From Bacillota bacterium (lineage in GTDB: Bacteria > Bacillota > Dethiobacteria > DTU022): a stretch of 6,650 nt of DNA. The DNA lies in NCBI GenBank assembly GCA_012797095.1, contig JAAZPS010000073.1:1-6650 (forward strand), given 5' to 3'. Under the pieces are notes generated by a model. The model was not told where the DNA came from and did not search any database. It saw nothing but the letters and a program-made list of their open reading frames with translations. A program made the position numbers and the translations under genes. Positions 1-5,093 of this stretch are shown piece after piece (position 1 is the stretch's first letter; every line of letters starts with the position of its first letter).

Positions 1-2655
1 GACTGTCTCTCCCGAAGGCAGCTCCAGCGAAACCGGGGCTGCCGCAGCCCGGGGAAAACCGAAAGAGACCTCAAACTCCGAGGGAACGAAATCTCCGCCA
101 GTCTCGATCTCCCAGTTCAACAACGTCTGCAAGGTCTCTTCGAGAAGGCGGATCTGCAGCTCCCAGAGGAGCGGATAGGACGGCCGCTCTCCGGCAGGGA
201 CCCGGGCATACTGCTCACGGGCAATCCGGCGGAGCAGAGAGCGACACCGGTCGGGAAAACGCTTCGCCGGCAGCAGCCCCTTCCGGGATGCGCAGCGGTA
301 GAATTCTTCAAGAATCCTGTGAAGCAGCCGTCCCCGCGTCAACGGAGTGATGCTGAGAAGCTCTTCCGGCTCTCCGAGAGGGCTCAATCCGAGCAGCCTC
401 TTCAAAAAATAGCTGTAGGGGCAGCCGGCGTATTCTTCGAGAGCGGTCGCCGACAGAGCAGTCCGATTCAGGTGAGCGGAAAGCAGGTTCCGGGGTTCTT
501 TCCGGGTAAAGATACCCTCGCAAGCGCTCCAGCGGTGGCCGAACCGGGACGAATCTGCTGAAAGAAGTCGTTTCAGCACCGGCGAAAGGGCCTGAAAGTA
601 TGGCAGCCGCTGCGCTGGCGGCAGGCTAGAGCTGCAGTTAAGATCATATTCCGCCTCCGTCACCGGAATTGTAACGTTGTCTCGCTCCGAAACAGCGGCA
701 ATGTGACGGTACCCGGGCAACCGGGAAAGCTGATCATGCCCGGGACGGACGGCACAGAGAGCCTCACCGCAGCGCGAAAGATAAAAAGAGGGCAGCTGTT
801 CACGGCCGGCGGCGGCGGAGACTCTTGGCCAGGTTAGAACCGCCCTGCGGACCGCTCCGCCCAGAGCAAGGGTGAACCGAAGAGCCTCCAGCTCGAGTTC
901 ACGGCGCCGCAGAGGCAGCTTTCCCGAAAGGGCAAGGCGTTCGTTTTCGGGCAAAAGCGGATCGGGTTTAACCGGTGCGGGAATAATTCTCTCCGCCAGT
1001 CCCGGGATAAAGATAACGGGGAAACTGAGGCCGGCTGCCGAGCGCAGCGGCAAAAGGTTGACCCCTTCCTGCTGAAACCTGCCCCGAGGCAGGGCGGCAT
1101 CTTGCAGGGCTGATTGAAGCAGCTCCAGGGCCGGCTTGAGCGCGAATTCACCGCCGCACTCGTCCAGGCGCCGCAGTTTTTTGAGAAGCTGCTGCAGTAT
1201 CTCCCGCTCCTCTCCGGGATAGAAGAAACGTTCCACCAGCTCCGCCGCCGCCGCGCCGAGATCACCCCAGGAGCGGACATCGTAAAAGCGATCCAACGCT
1301 GCAAATAACAGCCGCAGGAAATCGAGCAGCAGAGCTACCTGAAGCAGCTGCTCGTCAGACCGGCTTTCCGTGGATTCCGGCACCTCTTCCGACCCTGTTC
1401 CGCTCTTCCCCTGCAGCCGCCGGCGGCAGCGTTCCAGCGACTCGTACCACTGGCTGCGGCCCTTGATCACCCCTGCCTCCGCAGCCAGATAATCCCACAT
1501 GGCGGGATTGGCCGCCCCCGCCGAACCGAGCACCCGCTCGTAGTCCAGTGTTCCGTCAACCAGCAGCTCCATCACCTTCAGACGGGAATAATCGCTGCCG
1601 ATGAGTTTGAGCAACAGCAAAAAGGTACGGCCTGTTCTGGTCCGGTTCAGAGGAAGGCCGCCGGCCAGATAGCAAGGCACCCCGGCAGCATCAAGCCTTT
1701 CCCGAATCAGCCCGGCATAGTTTTTTCCGGGCAGCAGCACAGCCATCTCGCCGAACCGCAGCCCCTCACGGGCCAGGCCGATAATTTCCCGGGTAATTTC
1801 CTCGGCTTCTCCGATCTCATCGGGAGCGCAGATGAACTGAAGCGATCGATCGCCCGCTGCCGGGCCAGAGCCGTCTGAAGAAGGCTGAAACAGTTTTTTT
1901 TGCAACAGCGCCAGATTGCCGCTTTGTTCCACGGTAGGCGGGAGCCGTTCCACGATAAAACCCTGCTGTTGAAACCAGTGCAGCTCCTGTTTTACCGGGG
2001 CAAAGCCGGCGGCAGATCGCTGCCAGTATACCGCAGCTCCATGTCGTGCGGCCAACGCAGCCAGCAGTTTTTTCTCGAGGGTGGACAGCTGATAGATCCC
2101 GTAAAGAGCCAGCATGAAGGGATCTGACGGTAGCGAGCGGACAGCGGCGTTGAAGACCGCCTCCCGGTTGATAAAAGGGCTGCTCCGTTCCCGGTAGCGT
2201 TCGTAGAGCCGCTGCAGTTCGGCGATGCGTGGGGGATCACCGCCCGGCGGCAGGGGTAACTGCTCCAGCCCCGCACTCTCCAGCTCCTGAAAGGTTTGCC
2301 GCAGGGCCTCGCAAAAACCGGGACGCCCGACCATCGGTTCAAAATAACCTCCGCCGGCTTCCCCGGCAGTCTGCGCCGCCAGCCAGTTTTCACCAAAGGG
2401 AGGCATCGAACGTTGGGGAATATGCTCCCCCCCTTTTTCAACCAGCCCTGTTGCCAGATCGGCCATGGTCAGAAAGCGCACCCGGCAGTTGCTGCCGCTG
2501 TGGCGGACCAGGGCACGGCGCAGATAGACCCCGACGAGATTGCTCGGGACCACCACCACGACAGGATAGAAAAGGTCCCCGCCCTTGGCTGCGGTGATAT
2601 CATCACCAAGTCTTCTTTCAATTTCCGGTAAATCCCCCAGATATATTTTGCGCAT
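1..2655 (-). CDS. AddB-like PD-(D/E)XK nuclease / inactive-helicase subunit, 3' end cut by window edge
   Basis: One reading frame stays open from ATG 2655 to the left edge: 885 codons, no stop. Frame and absence of a Walker A motif are read directly; function is by family. The layout matches AddB-type subunits of ATP-dependent exonucleases that process double-strand breaks with an AddA-type helicase. Residues 31-50 (PVVVVVPSNLVGVYLRRALV) and RVRFLTMADLA (58-68) fit the N-terminal helicase-like core, but no GxxGxGK[T/S] motif precedes them. Residues 271-353 (APDEIGEAEEI, then MAVLLPGKNYAGLIRERL) and 531-560 (LRSAAGLSFPVIFIPGL) fit the UvrD-like C-terminal core. The nuclease domain opens at 734-786: LSATALEEYAGCPYSYF with C745, the likely first Fe-S cysteine, then TRGRLLHRILEEFY. 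E860/E862 in SEFEVSF probably supply the first acidic residue. The GxxDRxD and DYK motifs and three cysteines expected in AddB would lie beyond position 1. The start is uncertain: no clear Shine-Dalgarno precedes ATG 2655, in-frame TTG codons lie at 2673 and 2685, and an in-frame stop is at 2725-2727. Confidence 0.85.
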   Translation of the reverse strand, partial: MRKIYLGDLPEIERRLGDDITAAKGGDLFYPVVVVVPSNLVGVYLRRALVRHSGSNCRVRFLTMADLATGLVEKGGEHIPQRSMPPFGENWLAAQTAGEAGGGYFEPMVGRPGFCEALRQTFQELESAGLEQLPLPPGGDPPRIAELQRLYERYRERSSPFINREAVFNAAVRSLPSDPFMLALYGIYQLSTLEKKLLAALAARHGAAVYWQRSAAGFAPVKQELHWFQQQGFIVERLPPTVEQSGNLALLQKKLFQPSSDGSGPAAGDRSLQFICAPDEIGEAEEITREIIGLAREGLRFGEMAVLLPGKNYAGLIRERLDAAGVPCYLAGGLPLNRTRTGRTFLLLLKLIGSDYSRLKVMELLVDGTLDYERVLGSAGAANPAMWDYLAAEAGVIKGRSQWYESLERCRRRLQGKSGTGSEEVPESTESRSDEQLLQVALLLDFLRLLFAALDRFYDVRSWGDLGAAAAELVERFFYPGEEREILQQLLKKLRRLDECGGEFALKPALELLQSALQDAALPRGRFQQEGVNLLPLRSAAGLSFPVIFIPGLAERIIPAPVKPDPLLPENERLALSGKLPLRRRELELEALRFTLALGGAVRRAVLTWPRVSAAAGREQLPSFYLSRCGEALCAVRPGHDQLSRLPGYRHIAAVSERDNVTIPVTEAEYDLNCSSSLPPAQRLPYFQALSPVLKRLLSADSSRFGHRWSACEGIFTRKEPRNLLSAHLNRTALSATALEEYAGCPYSYFLKRLLGLSPLGEPEELLSITPLTRGRLLHRILEEFYRCASRKGLLPAKRFPDRCRSLLRRIAREQYARVPAGERPSYPLLWELQIRLLEETLQTLLNWEIETGGDFVPSEFEVSFGFPRAAAAPVSLELPSGETV

Positions 2656-2729
2656 AGGAATATATTCGATCAATCGGAAGCTCAATCCTGCCCCGCGCCA
2701 ACCTGAGGCAAAAGCTTCAGTATTTCACC

Positions 2730-2992
2730 AATGGGGTCAGGCTTGAATAATTTACTTGTTGGGAAATAACGGGCAATAATGGATCGGGGCATCCGGTCAG
2801 GCTTGAGTAATTCACTTATTCCCACTGGTAAAACCAGGGCAACTTGCCTCCATTCCGCGGCGGATCTGTCCCTGCGGCCGGTACGATGTACCGTCATCTT
2901 TGAGCGATCCCCCCCGCTGTCATCCTGAGCGCAACAAAAGATTCACCATTGCAGGAAAAAGCGAAAGGCGGACCAAGGTGACGTATCCCCTG
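2730..2992. repeat. Long direct repeat, copy 1 (263 bp)
   Basis: First copy of a unit repeated almost exactly at 3000-3290, with only 7 bp (2993-2999) between them. By eye the copies differ by nine substitutions (eight are transitions), a 1-bp indel and a 27-bp insertion in copy 2. The unit contains, in order: a 19-bp motif (2737-2755), an AT-rich linker, a second 19-bp motif (2797-2815), a small hairpin with arms CTGGT/ACCAG (2825-2837), a GC-rich segment with CCGCGGCGG and GCGGCCGG, and a GTCATCCTGAGCG-type element. No plausible protein is encoded, and no transposase or target-site duplication is visible. It ends only about 75 bp upstream of the nuclease gene's ATG. Confidence 0.93.
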
Positions 2993-3112
2993 GGGAGTCA
3001 ATGGGGTCAGGCTTGAATAATTTACTTGTTGGGAAATAACGGGCAATAATGGATCGGGGCATCCGATCAGGCTTGAGTAATTCACCAATGGGGTCAGGCT
3101 TGAGTAATTCAC
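2737..3112. repeat. Five copies of a 19-bp motif, TCAGGCTTGARTAATTYAC
   Basis: Copies are at 2737-2755, 2797-2815, 3007-3025, 3067-3085 and 3094-3112, all in the same orientation. Spacing is 60 bp within each long repeat, 270 bp between long repeats, and 27 bp for the last pair. Three copies are preceded by AATGGGG, so the complement reads CAAGCCTGACCCCATT. From memory, such CAAGCCTGACCCC strings recur in intergenic DNA of many bacteria, sometimes near IS200-like or REP-associated tyrosine transposases; that link is recollection, not shown here. The last two copies form a true 27-bp tandem repeat. Confidence 0.85.
2917..2947. repeat. GTCATCCTGAGCG-type intergenic repeat, copy 1
   Basis: The segment begins CTGTCATCCTGAGCGCAAC and continues to TTCACC. 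It resembles the widespread bacterial intergenic element whose translation gives the familiar spurious peptide SFVALRMT; that peptide is indeed encoded here on the minus strand. The element is embedded in the long repeat and is slightly diverged from the second copy at 3215-3245. Confidence 0.65.
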
Positions 3113-3290
3113 GTATTCCTACTGGTAAAACCAGGGGCAACTTGCCTCCATTCCGCGGCGGATCTGTCCCCGCGGCCGGTACGATGTACTGTCATCTTTG
3201 GGCGATCCCCCCCGCTGTCATCCTGAGCGCAGCAAAGGATCCACCATTGCAGGAAAAAGCGAAAGGCGGACCAAGGTGACGTATCCCCTG
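3000..3290. repeat. Long direct repeat, copy 2 (291 bp, with a 27-bp internal expansion)
   Basis: Second copy of the unit at 2730-2992, in the same orientation. The extra length is almost all one added 27-bp block, so that TCAGGCTTGAGTAATTCAC occurs back to back at 3067-3085 and 3094-3112. The remainder is about 97% identical to copy 1 by eye. Both copies begin at AATGGGGTCAGG and end at GTATCCCCTG. The near-identity points to a recent local duplication or to gene conversion between the copies. Confidence 0.93.
3215..3245. repeat. GTCATCCTGAGCG-type intergenic repeat, copy 2
   Basis: Same element as 2917-2947, three transitions away. This copy keeps a short imperfect hairpin: ATCCT at 3220-3224 can pair with AGGAT at 3236-3240 around GAGCGCAGCAA. 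In copy 1 the right arm reads AAGAT, so one pair is weakened. The function of this repeat class is unknown to me. It is a good tag for finding further copies in the genome. Confidence 0.65.
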
Positions 3291-3328
3291 TTCCACCGGT
3301 TCTCCTCCGGGATAGACGACGCTGTTTT

Positions 3329-3391
3329 CCGGGCAAAACCCGGGGCAACCGGCCTTCGTCCTGATGGCTGATCTGTTCCTGCAGCCGGTAC
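3329..3391. repeat. Diverged partial third copy of the long repeat's middle segment
   Basis: This stretch aligns, with about one gap, to 3122-3182 of copy 2 and to the matching part of copy 1. Shared landmarks in the same order are: a short hairpin with an A-rich loop, GGGGCAAC, GCCT or GCCTT, GGCNGATCTGT, and GCNGCCGGTAC. The hairpin arms differ in sequence (CCGGG/CCCGG here, CTGGT/ACCAG in the other copies) but pairing is kept. It ends 22 bp from the stop of the M23 peptidase gene. The alignment is by eye, so the edges are approximate. Confidence 0.55.
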
Positions 3392-3413
3392 TGGTGGCTG
3401 ATTTTACAGGGGG

Positions 3414-4838
3414 CTAGAAGAATTGCAGCGGATTTATCGCCGGATGGGTATTCCAGTAGCCCCAGGAGGGCCCGATGCGACGGCGGATCTCGAAGTGCAG
3501 ATGGGGCCCGGTAGATTTTCCCGTTGAGCCGAGGCGGGCAATGGTCTGCCCGCGGGATACGCTCTGCCCGACGGAGACCAGGTTTTTACAGTTATGCAGG
3601 TAGACGGTGTAATAAGCATCATGGCGGATCACAATGTAGTTTCCCTGGGAGTCACCCCAACCCGAATAGACAACCGTCCCGCTCTCCGCGGCAAGAACTG
3701 CCGTATTGAGCGGTGCAGCGATATCGATACCCCGATGGCTGCCGTGGAACCGCTGGCTGATCCTGCCGCCGCCCGAAACGGGCCAGCCAAATCTTTTCTT
3801 GGTACCCTTTTCGACAACCCTTGTCACCGGTTCAACAAGCACCCGATTGGAGACAGTCTCTTTTGATCGTTCAACTCCATTTTCCCGGATAACCCGGTAG
3901 GTCGCCACCTGCAGGCCGTTCTTCCCCGGGGTGAGCACCCTGCTCTCACCAAGATAGAGCTGGCTGCTGTAAGTATAGCTGGTGGAAAAGGAGACCTGCT
4001 CTTCAACGGTCACCTGCTCCACACTTCTCACATGCACCTCTGGACCGTTCCAATCAGCCTCCCTGTTTCTACCGTCACGGGAGATGATCGTTTCGCGAGA
4101 GGCTACCAGAAGCTCCTGTTCCGGCTGCTGCCGTGTCAGCAAACAAGCGATCTCCTCCGGGGAGCGGACCAGATCGGGTGAAACGGTGCATCCCAGGCCG
4201 GAGATCTTCTCCGACAGATCCACCTCCAGCAGCTCCACCCCTTCACCGCTGCTCACAAAAGAGAGACAGATCGCCTCCTCGACCTGTTTCACCCCTTCAG
4301 CCGTGGATACCGGCGCCACCGGGACACCATCCACGGTAACCATAACCGCATCCGTAAGAAAACTTAAACGCTGCTTCAACGCATCCTTGACCGCTTCAAC
4401 ATCATCGCTCTCACCCGGACGATATTCCCGGATCAGGGTGATCTCCTGCTCGGGATAGAGCTCCATCCGGTAGAGCGAGCTGCATCTGGCGGTCAAGTCT
4501 GCCAGGTACTGTTCCACTTTTTCAACATTTCGTACCACACCGACTTCGGTTCCATCAAACCGGACTGCATAGAGATGGCTGTAGCGGTAATCGTGAAGGT
4601 AAAGAAGCCCGCCCAGAACAAGACCGCAGAGAAATAGATAGAGCGGCCAGGGCAGGAGCTTCCCTTTCATCCAACGGATCAGCCTGGCCAGCTCGCTATG
4701 ATGATAACGCTGTTCAAGACGAGCAACCAACGATTTCCCCGGTAAAGGTGAGTCCGGCATACCTGACAACCCCCCATTGACATTCCAACCCGAATACTGG
4801 AACCCCGGTACGTTCAATTTGTTAAGATCGGATAACAT
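3414..4838 (-). CDS. Membrane-anchored M23 family metallopeptidase with G5 domain
   Basis: A complete 474-residue protein, probably a peptidoglycan endopeptidase acting outside the membrane. A polar N-terminal segment of about 60 residues precedes one hydrophobic span (about 62-81, LLPWPLYLFLCGLVLGGLLY). With basic residues before it (RLIRWMKGK), this suggests a signal anchor with the C-terminus outside. Residues 85-240 form a repetitive alpha/beta stalk (for example YAVRFDGTEVGVVRNVEKVE). A G5 domain covers about 266-346 (LTPGKNGLQVATYRVIRENG, ending VVEKGT). The M23 domain (351-474) is intact: likely zinc ligands H368 and D372 in HRGIDIA and H448 in GPHLHFE, with H415 (YLH) and H446 as catalytic candidates. 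Many clostridial relatives carry LysM between stalk and G5; here residues 240-266 are too short. ATG 4838 is the most upstream convincing start in frame, but no strong Shine-Dalgarno precedes it. The substrate bond is not predictable. A sporulation or cell-division role is possible but unproven. Confidence 0.93.
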   Translation of the reverse strand: MLSDLNKLNVPGFQYSGWNVNGGLSGMPDSPLPGKSLVARLEQRYHHSELARLIRWMKGKLLPWPLYLFLCGLVLGGLLYLHDYRYSHLYAVRFDGTEVGVVRNVEKVEQYLADLTARCSSLYRMELYPEQEITLIREYRPGESDDVEAVKDALKQRLSFLTDAVMVTVDGVPVAPVSTAEGVKQVEEAICLSFVSSGEGVELLEVDLSEKISGLGCTVSPDLVRSPEEIACLLTRQQPEQELLVASRETIISRDGRNREADWNGPEVHVRSVEQVTVEEQVSFSTSYTYSSQLYLGESRVLTPGKNGLQVATYRVIRENGVERSKETVSNRVLVEPVTRVVEKGTKKRFGWPVSGGGRISQRFHGSHRGIDIAAPLNTAVLAAESGTVVYSGWGDSQGNYIVIRHDAYYTVYLHNCKNLVSVGQSVSRGQTIARLGSTGKSTGPHLHFEIRRRIGPSWGYWNTHPAINPLQFF

Positions 4839-4844
4839 ATCCGG

Positions 4845-4911
4845 CGCATCTTTAACAATACTATAATATTTCCCCTTTGTCTATAATAAATTTCATCGAG
4901 GGGAAAATATT
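4845..4911 (-). promoter_or_regulatory. AT-rich promoter-like region with inverted repeat upstream of the M23 gene
   Basis: An abruptly AT-rich stretch in otherwise GC-rich DNA lies just before the peptidase start. Read on the minus strand it contains two ATTATAG boxes, either of which could be a -10 element, but neither has a well-spaced consensus -35, so no sigma factor can be assigned. Arms AATATTTCCCC (4865-4875) and GGGGAAAATATT (4900-4911) form an inverted repeat with a 24-bp centre and one base of asymmetry; it could be an operator or a stem-loop. The promoter call is inferred from composition and position only. Confidence 0.4.
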
Positions 4912-5037
4912 GCGGACGGCGTTATCGGGGTGCGATATTTGCCGGACTGTGCTGTCGTTCCGGCTTGAACCAAAAAAGGGATCTTTCGACCGGGGACCGC
5001 CGCAGTGCAAAATGAAGGTTAACCCACCCTTGATCGG

Positions 5038-5064
5038 GTTTGCCCCCTGCAGCTGGGGGCAAAC
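5038..5064 (-). terminator. Strong stem-loop 29 bp after clpB, terminator-like
   Basis: A perfect 10-bp inverted repeat, GTTTGCCCCC (5038-5047) and GGGGGCAAAC (5055-5064), with a 7-base loop TGCAGCT. The position just after the clpB stop suggests a transcript end or an RNA-stabilising 3' hairpin. No T-run follows on the clpB strand; the bases after it read CCGATCAAGG, so it is not a canonical intrinsic terminator. The hairpin is plainly visible; its role is inferred. Confidence 0.5.
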
Positions 5065-5093
5065 AGAGATCTATTGATGCTTTCCCGGGAACC

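Larger units (their letters stand above)
2656..3413. other. 758-bp gene-free, repeat-filled intergenic region
   Basis: This stretch separates the M23 stop from the nuclease start. Nearly all of it is repeat copies (2730-2992, 3000-3290, 3329-3391). The remainder is 2656-2729, the likely leader of the nuclease gene, and 3291-3328 and 3392-3413, where I see nothing distinctive. On the minus strand each long repeat carries a weak promoter-like pair: TTGCCC (complement of 2771-2776) and TAAATT (complement of 2749-2754) with 16 bp between. This could transcribe the nuclease gene but is a poor consensus match. No convincing intrinsic terminator follows the M23 gene. Confidence 0.75.

Noticed and set aside
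834..1304. Minus-strand ORF of 156 codons in another frame
   Set aside because: Shadow of the nuclease gene; the frame encoding the conserved AddB-like segments is the real one, and this peptide is Arg/Ser/Cys-rich noise.
2229..2631. Plus-strand ORFs of 111-122 codons opposite the start of the nuclease gene
   Set aside because: Pro/Arg/Ala-rich antisense products of GC-rich coding DNA with no recognisable domain.
2737..3112. Possible CRISPR array from regularly spaced short repeats
   Set aside because: Only five copies with spacings of 60, 210, 60 and 27 bp. The spacers are themselves repeated and no cas gene is present.
3329..3343. CCGGG/CCCGG hairpin as an intrinsic terminator for the M23 gene
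   Set aside because: Only a 5-bp stem, about 70 bp after the stop, with no T-run on the transcribed strand; better explained as part of the repeat family.
2682..3348. Several overlapping short ORFs on both strands, some sharing similar peptides (for example MTVHRTGR)
   Set aside because: They lie wholly in the repeat units; shared peptides simply reflect the DNA duplication. The SFVALRMT-type peptide is a known by-product of an intergenic repeat, and no consistent start or ribosome site is seen.
3982..4458. 158-codon plus-strand ORF antisense to the M23 gene
   Set aside because: Ser/Thr-rich antisense shadow; the M23/G5 frame is clearly the coding one.
4972..4977. Six-T run on the minus strand as a terminator tail
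   Set aside because: No stable hairpin immediately precedes it on that strand.
4877..5077. 66-codon plus-strand ORF in the clpB-M23 gap
   Set aside because: TTG start without a ribosome site, no recognisable protein features, and it runs through the AT-rich promoter-like region and the clpB hairpin.
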